Of a stretch of 64,000 bases of DNA, positions 18,197-26,631 are shown piece by piece (within the stretch, counting starts at the first letter, position 1; each line of letters begins with the position of its first letter). The notes under the pieces are model-generated. The model saw nothing but the letters and a program-made list of their open reading frames with translations, did not search any database and was not told where the DNA came from. Origin of the DNA: Paenibacillus alvei DSM 29 (GTDB lineage Bacteria; Bacillota; Bacilli; Paenibacillales; Paenibacillaceae); contig NZ_AMBZ01000001.1 of the NCBI RefSeq assembly GCF_000293805.1, forward strand, positions 1,144,001-1,208,000, given 5' to 3'. Made by a program: the position numbers and the translations under genes.

Positions 18197-19048
18197 TCAC
18201 TTCCTTTTCAGCATCCATTCTGGCTTGCCAAAGCCCTTGAACTGCTCATCCATCGTTTTTTCAAATTCTGGTGATTCAACAGCTTCCCTCAAATCCTTGG
18301 CGAACTGCTTATCCAAGTCAGTTGTGTTCACCACGACGCGGTTGCGATAATCATCCGGCATATTCTCGAGCTTTAATGCATCGAGCAGATTCATCTTCGC
18401 TGCAAGCGCGAAGTTACCGGGAACAAGAGACAGATCAGCGCTATCTACTGCCCGCGGCAGCTGAGCAGCCTCAATTGGCTGCAGAACAAGCTGCTTCGGA
18501 TTGTCCTTCACGTCCTTCTCTGATACACGCAGCGGGTCGATTTCCTTGTTCACCGTAATGAGTCCTGCGTCTTGCAGCAGTCCCAATGTACGAGCCAGGT
18601 TGGTCGGATCGTTCGCAATTGCTACTGTGCTCCCGTCTGTGATTTCGTCCAATGATTTGAACTTGGTCGAATAGATTCCCATTGGGGCCGTTGGCACAGA
18701 AATGAGCTCCGATAAGCCAATTTTATTTTCCTTTGCGAAGTTCTCCATATAGATCTTGTGCTGGAACAAGTTCGCGCTCAAGTCGCCGTTGGACAGCGCC
18801 AAGTTCGGCTGTACATAATCTCCGAATTCAACAAGCTCGACACGATACCCCTTCTTCTCCAAAATCGGCTTGATCGCTTTCGTTACCATATCACTGTAAG
18901 GGCCTGCTGTCGCCCCGATTTTCAGCACCTTACTTTCAGTGCTCACATTGCTATTTTCGCCTAAAGCTGTTGATGTATCTTTGCCGCCGCATCCGGCCAG
19001 CAAGCCAATTGCTAGAATAAGAGAAAGAATAAGAGCTGTTTTCTTCAT
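18197..19048 (-). CDS. metQ: Methionine ABC transporter substrate-binding lipoprotein MetQ
   Basis: MetQ captures methionine outside the cell. The protein (283 residues) has a signal peptide and lipobox LLAGC, then the NLPA-family core with LKIGATAGPYSDM, VEFGDYVQPNLALSNGDLSANLFQH, and VAIANDPTNLARTLGLL. The frame is open to 19096, but the ATG at 19048 follows GGAGGT and starts at MKKTALIL, the signal peptide. It is preceded by metN and metI and followed by a dehydrogenase gene. Confidence 0.95.
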   Translation of the reverse strand: MKKTALILSLILAIGLLAGCGGKDTSTALGENSNVSTESKVLKIGATAGPYSDMVTKAIKPILEKKGYRVELVEFGDYVQPNLALSNGDLSANLFQHKIYMENFAKENKIGLSELISVPTAPMGIYSTKFKSLDEITDGSTVAIANDPTNLARTLGLLQDAGLITVNKEIDPLRVSEKDVKDNPKQLVLQPIEAAQLPRAVDSADLSLVPGNFALAAKMNLLDALKLENMPDDYRNRVVVNTTDLDKQFAKDLREAVESPEFEKTMDEQFKGFGKPEWMLKRK

Positions 19049-19083
19049 GATGATAACCTCCGTTTGACGATATTTTTTGTATA

Positions 19084-19105
19084 GACTGCTAATCAAACAG
19101 CAGTC
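19084..19105 (-). other. Hairpin between metI and metQ
   Basis: GACTGCT and AGCAGTC form a perfect seven-pair stem with an eight-base loop in the 105-base gap upstream of metQ. With no T-run it is more likely an mRNA processing or stability element than a terminator. Confidence 0.35.
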
Positions 19106-19153
19106 CTTGCTGGATTCAGCAGTTAGTCTGAAATAAGCATCGCTGAAATAGCA

Positions 19154-19819
19154 TTATCGCTTGTCTACTTTCTTCGCTATAAAGTCTCCGCCGTACTGAA
19201 TGATCTGCACCAAGCAGATCAGAATGATTACCGTGGCAAACATGACAGTGTTGTCGTAGCGATAGTAACCGAATCGAATCGCCAAATCGCCGATTCCGCC
19301 TCCACCGACTGTTCCAGCCATTGCCGAATAAGCGACGAGGCTGATTGCTGTAATGTTCACGCCTTGAATGATGCCTGACTTTGCTTCAGGAAGGAGAACA
19401 TCCTTAATGATCATCCACGGTGTTGCACCGATGGAAATTGCCGCCTCGATGACGCCTTTGTCAATCTCGCGCAGCGCCGTTTCTACCAAGCGGGCAAAGA
19501 ACGGAATTGCCGCAATCGAGAGTGATACCGAAGCAGCCGTCGGACCAATCGTGGAGCCGACAATGAGCTTCGTCAGCGGCAGCAGTGTCACCAGCAAAAT
19601 GATGAACGGAATCGACCGTATCATGTTGACGATAAAACCCAGCACATTTTTCGTAAACGCATTTTCAAGGAACAGCCCCTTATCGGTTACAAATAAAAGA
19701 ATTCCAATGGGAAGACCCAGAATTATGGCAGCAAACAGTGAAATTCCAACCATATAGAGCGTCTGGACAAAAGCCTTGCCCAAGTCTGGCAGCAGTTGGA
19801 TGATCGAATCACTCAGCAT
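19154..19819 (-). CDS. metI: Methionine ABC transporter permease MetI
   Basis: The 221-residue permease has five hydrophobic segments and the MetI motifs NMIRSIPFIILLVTLLPL and VEAAISIGATPWMIIKDVLLPEAKSGI, the latter being the EAA loop that contacts MetN. Its ATG has GGAGGT upstream and overlaps the end of metN by 11 bases. It forms the channel for methionine uptake. Confidence 0.96.
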   Translation of the reverse strand: MLSDSIIQLLPDLGKAFVQTLYMVGISLFAAIILGLPIGILLFVTDKGLFLENAFTKNVLGFIVNMIRSIPFIILLVTLLPLTKLIVGSTIGPTAASVSLSIAAIPFFARLVETALREIDKGVIEAAISIGATPWMIIKDVLLPEAKSGIIQGVNITAISLVAYSAMAGTVGGGGIGDLAIRFGYYRYDNTVMFATVIILICLVQIIQYGGDFIAKKVDKR

Positions 19820-20822
19820 GATGAAGGACCTCCAATCGATAGGTTCGTTCTTTGATGTAGTCGAGTGCCTGCCGCAAGTCTGACACTTCTCCGTCCAGTT
19901 CTAACATGAGAATGCCAAGCGGTTTGTCATGGATATATTCAATTTTGCCATGCAGAATATTTGTTCTAATTTTAAAGTGCGCCATCACATCGGTAATAAT
20001 CGCCTCCTCCGCTTGTGGTGCCACAAATTGAATTTTCACAATCGTTCCCTTGCAATGCTGAATCAGCCGTTCTGGAAGGTTGAACTGGAACAAACTGCTG
20101 ATGAACGAGCGCGTCATCGGATGCTGTGGATCAGAGAAAATGTTGTAGACTGGCCCCTCTTCTACCACTTTCCCGTTCTGCATAACCGCCATCCGGTCAC
20201 AAATGTCCTTCACGACTTCCATCTCATGCGTAATCAGCACTATCGTCAGGTTCAACTCGCGATTGATGTTTTTCAGCAGCTCCAGAATCGACTGTGTCGT
20301 CTCCGGATCTAACGCAGATGTTGCTTCATCGCACAGCAGCACATGCGGTTCATTCGCCAGCGCTCTGGCGATGCCTACTCTCTGCTTCTGACCACCGCTG
20401 AGCTGGGCAGGATATACATCGCGTTTATCAGCCAACCCAACCATTTCAAGCAGTTCGATTACCCGCGGCTCAAGATCAGCCTTCGACTTATTGTTGGCCT
20501 TTAGGGCAAAGGCGATGTTCTCGAATACTGTTTTGGAGCGGATAAGATGAAAGTGCTGAAAGATCATGCCGATCTTTAATCTTGCCTGCCTTAAGCTATC
20601 CCCGCGCAGCTTCGTCAAGTCAACTCCATCGACAAAAATGCTGCCGGATGTAGGCTCCTCCAACAGGTTGATGCAGCGCAGCAGCGAGCTCTTCCCCGCC
20701 CCGCTTCGTCCGATAATCCCGTAAATTTCTCCCTTGCGAATCGTAAGGGATACGTTATTTACGCCGATGACGGTCGATGACTTGCTTCGATATTCCTTTA
20801 CCAAATTCCGAATTTCGATCAT
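19809..20822 (-). CDS. metN: Methionine ABC transporter ATPase MetN
   Basis: The 337-residue ATPase has Walker A GRSGAGKSS, signature LSGGQKQRVGIARAL, Walker B VLLCDEATSALD and switch VLITHEMEVVKDI. The C-terminal hundred residues are the NIL regulatory domain that senses internal methionine in this family. It is the first gene after the SAM riboswitch. Confidence 0.96.
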   Translation of the reverse strand: MIEIRNLVKEYRSKSSTVIGVNNVSLTIRKGEIYGIIGRSGAGKSSLLRCINLLEEPTSGSIFVDGVDLTKLRGDSLRQARLKIGMIFQHFHLIRSKTVFENIAFALKANNKSKADLEPRVIELLEMVGLADKRDVYPAQLSGGQKQRVGIARALANEPHVLLCDEATSALDPETTQSILELLKNINRELNLTIVLITHEMEVVKDICDRMAVMQNGKVVEEGPVYNIFSDPQHPMTRSFISSLFQFNLPERLIQHCKGTIVKIQFVAPQAEEAIITDVMAHFKIRTNILHGKIEYIHDKPLGILMLELDGEVSDLRQALDYIKERTYRLEVLHHAE

Positions 20823-20867
20823 ATGATCCCCCCGCCATTCCTGTTGCTTAACCCTGGATGAATACTA

Positions 20868-20896
20868 AAAAACCTCTTTCCCTAAGAGAAAGAGGT
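20868..20896 (-). terminator. SAM-riboswitch terminator
   Basis: On the minus strand AACCTCTTTC pairs with GAAAGAGGTT across a short loop and is followed by six T. It lies between the SAM aptamer and metN and is the regulated terminator. Confidence 0.92.
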
Positions 20897-20899
20897 TGA

Positions 20900-21021
20900 A
20901 TTGGCAGTATCGCCACACTTATCTCTCAGAATGGAATCATTCCGTAGGATTTAGCACCGTTTACTCACTAGTAAGGTTGCCGGACGTCATAGGGCCTAGT
21001 CCCTCAGTCACTCTTGATAAG
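20900..21021 (-). promoter_or_regulatory. SAM-I riboswitch (S-box)
   Basis: Reading the minus strand, the leader starts with CTTATCAAGAG and continues with GGGACTAGGCCCTATGA, CCGGCAACC, GGTGCTAAATCC and GATAAG-type closing sequences. These are the conserved blocks of the S-box aptamer. Bound SAM should favour the terminator and shut off metNIQ. Confidence 0.96.
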
Positions 21022-21141
21022 GTAGTATGAAGTTGTCATTTGTTGTTGAAAATATTACATCTGAAAATATGAGTTGTCAACAATATTTTCATTTCAATTT
21101 CAAAGTGATTCTTTATCTGCTCTCTTACATTTCATTCAGCT

Positions 21142-21169
21142 TTGAAGGCATATATATGGAACATACAAT
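21142..21169 (+). promoter_or_regulatory. Candidate promoter of the holin-like toxin gene
   Basis: TTGAAG at 21142-21147, a 16-base spacer and TACAAT at 21164-21169 lie about 50 bases before the toxin start codon. Confidence 0.5.
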
Positions 21170-21220
21170 AGAATGGCTTACAAGGGCAGTCGGCTATCCT
21201 CCGGAAGGGAGGTGATGCCT

Positions 21221-21403
21221 GTGAGCGTATATGAAGCGTTATCCGCCATGCTCCAATTCGGTCTATGGATACTAGCGTTAATTACATTGATTATTACACT
21301 GCTGATGTACCTCAATAAACATAAACAGACCGCCCTAGGTCAAAGGATGCGGTCTATTTATGCTCCAAAAAGCCTTCCGCCCTTAAAAGCGGCTATTGTG
21401 TAG
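21221..21403 (+). CDS. Putative holin-like small membrane toxin (TxpA/BsrG-like, type I)
   Basis: The 60-residue protein starts MSVYEALSAMLQFG and continues with one hydrophobic segment, LWILALITLIITLLMYL, then a polar tail with NKHK. This VYEAL-x-M plus single membrane helix pattern is that of TxpA/BsrG and 'putative holin-like toxin' peptides of Firmicutes, which depolarise the membrane and are silenced by antisense RNA. GTG at 21221 is the better start because GGGAGGTG ends eight bases upstream; an ATG at 21215 is too close to it. A divergent antisense promoter is visible past the 3' end. Confidence 0.75.
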   Translation: MSVYEALSAMLQFGLWILALITLIITLLMYLNKHKQTALGQRMRSIYAPKSLPPLKAAIV

Positions 21404-21424
21404 GGGTCGGTTGCGCCGACTCCT
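21402..21424 (+). terminator. Terminator of the toxin gene
   Basis: AGGGGTCGG and CCGACTCCT form a nine-pair stem (one G-T pair) with loop TTGCG, then a T-rich stretch. It overlaps the toxin stop codon region. Confidence 0.75.
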
Positions 21425-21436
21425 TATTTATTCTTA

Positions 21437-21465
21437 ATCATATCACTGGGAATATATACATGCAA
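21437..21465 (-). promoter_or_regulatory. Candidate promoter of an antisense antitoxin RNA
   Basis: On the minus strand TTGCAT (21460-21465), a spacer of exactly 17 and TATGAT (21437-21442) would start transcription near 21430, running leftward across the toxin terminator and 3' end. This is the usual geometry of the TxpA/RatA and BsrG/SR4 antisense systems. Confidence 0.5.
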
Positions 21466-21710
21466 TGTGATCGCACAGGAGCAATTCACACCGAGTCATA
21501 CACTTTCATATCATCTAATATTTCTTTATTCTTCGCAATGGATTTCCTTAAGCTGAAGTAATATATATGGATGCAACTTGGGCAGGAATACATAACTTTC
21601 TCCCATTTGAACCACCCTAATAAGACTGCATCCTAGTATGCAACTTTGATACAGCGCTTACAATTTCCACTTTACAGATCAGCCAGAAGACAGTAAGATA
21701 AGATCACATT

Positions 21711-21735
21711 AAGTTGTATACAAGTATACTTGTTG
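21711..21735 (+). promoter_or_regulatory. GntR operator of the gluconate operon
   Basis: TTGTATACAAGTAT at 21714-21727 matches the core of the Bacillus subtilis gnt operator (ATACTTGTATACAAGTAT). It lies about 45 bases before the first gene of the operon, and the operon encodes a GntR homologue. Confidence 0.8.
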
Positions 21736-21768
21736 TACTTACAGCATGATCACAGGAGTGAATACAGC

Positions 21769-22668
21769 ATGAAATTAGGCATGATTGGCCTTGGCAAAAT
21801 GGGTTTCAACCTCGTAGATAACATATTGCAGCATAAGCATCAGGTAGTCGCTTACGATGTAAACGCAGAGCAGCGTCAAAAAGCAGCGGCACTCGGAGCA
21901 ACTCCTGCAGATACGATCGAAGATCTCGTATCCAAGCTGGATTCGCCTAAAATCATCTGGATGATGGTTCCAGCCGGCGAAATCGTCGATCAAGTAGTAG
22001 AAACATTGCTCCCCCTTCTTTCTCCAGGGGACATCGTCATTGATGGCGGCAATTCCCACTACAAGCAATCGATCGCTCGAGGCGAGAAGTTACAAGCGCA
22101 GGGCGCTCATTATTTCGATGTAGGCACATCCGGCGGAGTATCCGGCGCGGCTGAAGGCGGCTGCTTTATGATTGGCGGCGACGAGAAAGTGTTCGCTACA
22201 CTTGAGCCTTTGTTCAAGGATATCGCAGTAGATCAAGGCTATTTGTATGCAGGCAAGAACGGCAGTGGACATTTTCTGAAAATGGTTCACAACGGAATTG
22301 AGTATGGAATGATGCAAGCCATCGCAGAAGGGTTCGAAGTATTGGACAAGAGCGACTTCAATTTTGATTACGAACAAGTTGCACGCGTATGGTCGAACGG
22401 ATCGGTTATACGCAGCTGGCTGATGGATCTGACGCAAAACGCTTTCTCCAAAGATCCGAAGCTGGACAGCATTCGTGGAGTAATGCAAAGCTCTGGCGAA
22501 GGCAAATGGACAGTGGAAACTGCATTGGAGCTGCAAGCAAGCGCACCTGTTATCGCGATGTCCCTCTTCATGAGATATCGTTCGCTTGAATCGGATTCCT
22601 TCCACGGCAAAGTAGTTGCTGCGTTGCGCAACGAGTTCGGCGGACACCAAGTCGTTACGAAGGACTAA
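21769..22668 (+). CDS. gnd: 6-phosphogluconate dehydrogenase, short NAD-dependent type
   Basis: It oxidises and decarboxylates 6-phosphogluconate to ribulose 5-phosphate. The 299-residue length is that of the short bacterial type, not the 470-residue dimeric type. Motifs are the N-terminal Rossmann loop MIGLGKMGFNL, VIDGGNSHYK, FDVGTSGGVSGAAEGGCFMIGG and the active-site HFLKMVHNGIEYGMMQ. The ATG at 21769 follows AGGAGTG. It is the first gene of the gluconate operon. Confidence 0.93.
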   Translation: MKLGMIGLGKMGFNLVDNILQHKHQVVAYDVNAEQRQKAAALGATPADTIEDLVSKLDSPKIIWMMVPAGEIVDQVVETLLPLLSPGDIVIDGGNSHYKQSIARGEKLQAQGAHYFDVGTSGGVSGAAEGGCFMIGGDEKVFATLEPLFKDIAVDQGYLYAGKNGSGHFLKMVHNGIEYGMMQAIAEGFEVLDKSDFNFDYEQVARVWSNGSVIRSWLMDLTQNAFSKDPKLDSIRGVMQSSGEGKWTVETALELQASAPVIAMSLFMRYRSLESDSFHGKVVAALRNEFGGHQVVTKD

Positions 22669-22789
22669 TTTAAACATTTATGGAATGACGATTAACCCGA
22701 TGGTCGCGTCGTGCAGCACTGTGATACAATCAGAACCAAATCTTATGCAAGATATGGTTCAGAAAACCATTCATGGGGAGAGTTCAAAA

Positions 22790-23470
22790 ATGGCACACTA
22801 TCCAAAGCAGTGGCTGCAAGGCGCAACCCTTGGGGAATCCATCGCCTGTGAGCTGCGACTACAAATCATTAATGGGACGATTAAGCCAGGCGAAATTATA
22901 TCGGAGAATCGAGTGGCGACCGACTTCGGCACCAGCCGCTCTCCTGTCCGCGAAGCGTTGAAAACGCTCTCTAACGAAGGCCTTATCCGCTTAGAACGAA
23001 TGGGAGCTGTTGTATTGGGATTAAGCCTTACCGATGTTGAGGAGTTGTACGACGTTCGTTATCTTATTGAGAGCTTTGTTCAGCAGCGGCTCGCCATTAT
23101 GAATATAGATGAGCTGAACAAGAAGCTCTTGCAAATGATCGATAAGATGGAGCTGGCGATGAAGTACAATGATCCTGTTGAATTTGCTTATCAGGACTTG
23201 GCTTTCCATGAGGCGATTGTCACTGCAGCGGGACATAAGCGTATCCTTCATTTGTGGACGAGCATCCGGCAGATCGTTATGACCGTCATGCTCCTGACCA
23301 CGGAAGAAATTTTCTCTGAAGGTGAAGCGAAGCTGTTTAGCGTAATTGAGAAGCACCGCACGATTGTAAGAGGGCTTCAATCGAAGAATACCTCTACGAT
23401 TCAGCAGGTTGTATCTGCATACTTCGCCGATTCAAATCGCACTTTGCATGTCAGCTTGCCGCAATCCTGA
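22790..23470 (+). CDS. gntR: Gluconate operon repressor GntR
   Basis: The 226-residue regulator has an N-terminal winged helix (LRLQIINGTIKPGEIISEN, TSRSPVREALKTL) and a C-terminal FCD ligand domain. It aligns well with Bacillus subtilis GntR, including RLERMGAVV and YDVR. Gluconate or 6-phosphogluconate should release it from DNA. The frame extends back into the preceding gene region, but the ATG at 22790 follows GGGGAGAG and begins at MAHYPKQWL. Candidate operators lie at 21714 and 23510. Confidence 0.92.
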   Translation: MAHYPKQWLQGATLGESIACELRLQIINGTIKPGEIISENRVATDFGTSRSPVREALKTLSNEGLIRLERMGAVVLGLSLTDVEELYDVRYLIESFVQQRLAIMNIDELNKKLLQMIDKMELAMKYNDPVEFAYQDLAFHEAIVTAAGHKRILHLWTSIRQIVMTVMLLTTEEIFSEGEAKLFSVIEKHRTIVRGLQSKNTSTIQQVVSAYFADSNRTLHVSLPQS

Positions 23471-23479
23471 CGGCAAGCT
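23453..23479 (+). other. Perfect hairpin over the gntR stop codon
   Basis: AGCTTGCCG and CGGCAAGCT form a perfect nine-pair stem with a nine-base loop that contains the gntR stop codon. A T5 run follows only after 13 bases. It may be a partial terminator or a processing point between gntR and gntP. Confidence 0.5.
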
Positions 23480-23509
23480 GCAACAAATATAGGTTTTTGT
23501 ATCACCAAG

Positions 23510-23548
23510 TTGTCGACAAGTATTCAAGTTTGAATGAAAGCGCTGTAT
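23510..23548 (+). promoter_or_regulatory. Second GntR site and a cre (CcpA) site before gntP
   Basis: TTGTCGACAAGTAT (23510-23523) matches the gnt operator core in 12 of 14 positions. TGAAAGCGCTGTAT (23535-23548) fits the catabolite-responsive element consensus TGWAANCGNTNWCA except at the next-to-last and last bases. The permease and kinase probably have their own gluconate-induced, glucose-repressed promoter. Confidence 0.6.
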
Positions 23549-23596
23549 TTGGAATATAACGCATAACGTGCACTTTTCAAAGGAGGCTACTACATC

Positions 23597-24958
23597 ATGA
23601 GCACATTATTCGGAATGAGTCACAATCTAACATTACTAGTATGGACATTTATTACGATCGTATTTCTTATTGTGTTCATTGCCAAGCTAAAATGGAATCC
23701 TTTCGTAACCCTGCTCATATCCGCACTTATGCTTGGGCTGCTGACCGGCATGAAGCCGCAGGATGTTGTGCAATCGATTACACAAGGTCTTGGCGGCACA
23801 CTAGGCACCATAGCAATCGTCATCGCGCTCGGCACGATGCTTGGCAAGATGATGGCTGAGTCCGGCGGTGCTGAACAAATTGCTGCTACGCTAATCGATA
23901 AGTTCGGAGAGTCTCGCGTTCACTGGGCAATGCTGCTAGTGGGATTCATAGTTGGCATTCCGGTATTTTTTGAAGTCGGAGTTATTTTGCTTATTCCAAT
24001 CGTCTTTACCGTTGCGCGCAAGACGAACAAGTCCCTGCTCCAAATCGGCATTCCGATTCTGGCAGGTCTATCGACTGTGCACGGTCTCGTACCGCCGCAC
24101 CCGGCACCAATGATCGCCATTGACGCCTATCAAGCCGATCTTGGACATACAATTTTGTATTCCTTGCTGATCGGGATTCCTACAGCAATTATTGCTGGTC
24201 CTATATTCGGCAAATTCATTGGTAAGCGTATTCAGGTGCAGCCGCCAGCCAAGCTGGCTGAGCAATTTGCACAAAAGAGCGATCGACCGCTCCCTGGCTT
24301 TGGCATCACATTGTTCACGATTTTACTGCCTGTTATTCTCATGCTGATTGGTTCTGTTGCAGACATTGTCGATCCTCAGGGCGTAAGCAGCTTATCTGTA
24401 TTTTGCAAATTCATCGGTCATGAAATTATCGCACTTCTAATCGCAGTCGTTTTCTCCTTCTTCTCGCTCGGCTATACACGCGGCTTCAAGAAGGAAGACC
24501 TATCCCGCTTCACAAGTGAATGTCTGGCACCAACCGCAACGATCATCCTGATCATCGGCGGCGGGGGCGCATTCAAGCAAGTGCTTATCAATAGCGGTGT
24601 CGGCAGCGCAATCGCTGAACTGGCTACTCAAGCCAATATTAATGTTATTCTGTTCGCTTGGTTCGTTGCAGCATTGATTCGTGTCGCAACTGGTTCTGCA
24701 ACCGTTGCCATGACGACAGCAGCCGGGATTGTTGCCCCGGTACTGGCGATGAATCCGGGAGTTCATGTAGAATTGGTAGTGCTAGCAACCGGCGCAGGCT
24801 CCATTGTACTGTCCCATGTGAACGATGCCGGGTTCTGGATGGTGAAGGAATTTTTCAATATGTCCGTGCCTGAAACGCTCAAGTCCTGGACTGTCATGGA
24901 GACGATCTTATCTGTCGTCGGATTAGCATTGATATTACTGTTAAGCACAGTATTGTAA
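23597..24958 (+). CDS. gntP: Gluconate permease GntP
   Basis: The 453-residue protein is a GntP-family gluconate:H+ symporter with about 12-14 hydrophobic segments. Motifs include GLGGTLGTIAIVIALGTMLGKMMAESGGAEQIA, GIPVFFEVGVILLIPI, HGLVPPHPAP and ATGSATVAMTTAAGIVAP, the last typical of the family's C-terminal half (segments given in part). It sits between gntR and gntK. Confidence 0.95.
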   Translation: MSTLFGMSHNLTLLVWTFITIVFLIVFIAKLKWNPFVTLLISALMLGLLTGMKPQDVVQSITQGLGGTLGTIAIVIALGTMLGKMMAESGGAEQIAATLIDKFGESRVHWAMLLVGFIVGIPVFFEVGVILLIPIVFTVARKTNKSLLQIGIPILAGLSTVHGLVPPHPAPMIAIDAYQADLGHTILYSLLIGIPTAIIAGPIFGKFIGKRIQVQPPAKLAEQFAQKSDRPLPGFGITLFTILLPVILMLIGSVADIVDPQGVSSLSVFCKFIGHEIIALLIAVVFSFFSLGYTRGFKKEDLSRFTSECLAPTATIILIIGGGGAFKQVLINSGVGSAIAELATQANINVILFAWFVAALIRVATGSATVAMTTAAGIVAPVLAMNPGVHVELVVLATGAGSIVLSHVNDAGFWMVKEFFNMSVPETLKSWTVMETILSVVGLALILLLSTVL

Positions 24959-24992
24959 TATACAAGGCAATGAAGGAAAGAAGGTTAACCCT

Positions 24993-26540
24993 ATGAGTAA
25001 TACAGCATATATGATTGGAATTGATATGGGAACAACAAGCACCAAGGCAGTCCTGTTCGAGGAAAACGGCAAGATCGTCTCCTCCGGCAGCCAAGGTTAT
25101 CCGCTGCATACGCCAAACGCTACAATTGCCGAGCAGGATCCCGAGCTTATTTTCCAAGCCGTAATCTCTTCGGTGAAGCAAGCGATGAACACAGCACAAG
25201 TACAAGCTGATGACGTGCTCTTCCTGTCCTTCAGTTCGGCGATGCACAGCCTTATCGCTGTCGATGCAAACGGTAATCCGCTGACACCATGCATTACGTG
25301 GGCAGACAATCGAAGCACCAAATATGCTGCTCGGCTAAAGCAGGATCCGAAGGGACATGCCTTGTACCTGCGTACAGGTACTCCGATTCATCCAATGTCC
25401 CCTCTGACGAAGCTGATGTGGATGCGTGATGAAGCCCCTGAGCTGCTGAACAAGGCTGCCAAGTTCATTTCCATCAAGGAATACGTGCTGTCCAAGCTAT
25501 TCCATACGTATGTTGTTGATTACTCGATTGCTTCTGCTACGGGCATGATGAACTTACAGCAACTGGCTTGGGATGAAGAAGCGCTTGAACTCGCAGGCAT
25601 AACGGCAGACAAGCTCTCTTCACTCGTTCCAACCACGCACCAACTAACTGGGATGGACGAGAGATACGCACAGGAGATGGGTATCTTTCCAGAGACACCA
25701 GCAATCGTAGGTGCGAGTGACGGCGTTCTATCCAATCTGGGAGTAAATGCTATCGAACCTGGCGTCGTGGCGGCAACGATCGGAACGAGCGGAGCGATCC
25801 GCACGGTTGTCGACCAACCGCTTACCGATCCAAAGGGCAGAATATTCTGCTATGCACTGACTGACAAGCATTGGGTCATTGGCGGCCCCGTGAACAACGG
25901 CGGTATGCTGTTCCGCTGGGTACGCGATGAGCTCGCGGCTTCCGAGGTCGAAGCTGCAAAGCGCCTTGGCATTGATGCCTATGATTTGCTTACAAGAATC
26001 GCTGAACAAGTGCGGCCCGGTGCGGATGGGCTTCTGTTCCATCCTTACTTGACAGGTGAGCGCGCTCCACTCTGGAATGCGAACGCGCGAGGTTCCTTCT
26101 TTGGCTTAACGATGCACCACAAGAAGGAGCATATGATCCGCGCCGTACTGGAGGGCGTTATCTTTAATATGTACACCGTATTGCTTGCCATGGAAGAACA
26201 GATGGGACGACCAAGCAAAATTCATGCGACAGGCGGCTTCGCCCGCTCACCGCTTTGGCGGCAAATGATGGCCGACATCTTCGACCAGGAGGTCGTTGTG
26301 CCTGAAAGTGTTGAAAGCTCTTGTCTCGGGGCAGTCGTGCTCGGTCTCTACGCTACTGGAAGAACCGACTCGCTTCAAATCGTAGCCGACATGGTAGGCT
26401 CCACACACAAGCACGAGCCAGATCCGGATCATGCTGCAACTTATCATGAGCTGCTGCCGATTTACATTTCCATCTTCCGCAAACTCGATGAGGAATATGA
26501 GGCGATTGCCCGTTTCCAGCAAAAGCAGTTTGAATCGTAA
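24993..26540 (+). CDS. gntK: Gluconokinase GntK, FGGY family
   Basis: The 515-residue kinase has the FGGY layout: N-terminal GIDMGTTSTKAVLF, TWADNR, ATIGTSGAIR in the second domain, LTGERAPLWN, and the C-terminal ATGGFARSPLWRQMMADIF signature. It phosphorylates gluconate to 6-phosphogluconate, which the dehydrogenase at 21769 oxidises. The gene order gnd-gntR-gntP-gntK differs from the Bacillus subtilis order gntR-K-P-Z but has the same content. Confidence 0.94.
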   Translation: MSNTAYMIGIDMGTTSTKAVLFEENGKIVSSGSQGYPLHTPNATIAEQDPELIFQAVISSVKQAMNTAQVQADDVLFLSFSSAMHSLIAVDANGNPLTPCITWADNRSTKYAARLKQDPKGHALYLRTGTPIHPMSPLTKLMWMRDEAPELLNKAAKFISIKEYVLSKLFHTYVVDYSIASATGMMNLQQLAWDEEALELAGITADKLSSLVPTTHQLTGMDERYAQEMGIFPETPAIVGASDGVLSNLGVNAIEPGVVAATIGTSGAIRTVVDQPLTDPKGRIFCYALTDKHWVIGGPVNNGGMLFRWVRDELAASEVEAAKRLGIDAYDLLTRIAEQVRPGADGLLFHPYLTGERAPLWNANARGSFFGLTMHHKKEHMIRAVLEGVIFNMYTVLLAMEEQMGRPSKIHATGGFARSPLWRQMMADIFDQEVVVPESVESSCLGAVVLGLYATGRTDSLQIVADMVGSTHKHEPDPDHAATYHELLPIYISIFRKLDEEYEAIARFQQKQFES

Positions 26541-26556
26541 AACCCCAGAAATCTTT

Positions 26557-26596
26557 AAGCCCCTGACTATGCGAAATATACGCAGTTCAGGGGCTT
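26557..26596. terminator. Convergent terminator between gntK and fabF
   Basis: AAGCCCCTGA and TCAGGGGCTT form a ten-pair outer stem with further pairing TGCG/CGCA inside. It ends both gntK and fabF transcripts. Confidence 0.9.
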
Positions 26597-26631
26597 TGTA
26601 CGTTTAATGTTCATACAGTTATGCAACTTAG

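Noticed and set aside
21027..21215. 62-residue frame upstream of the toxin
   Set aside because: No ribosome site, low-complexity hydrophobic text, and it overlaps the toxin promoter and leader.
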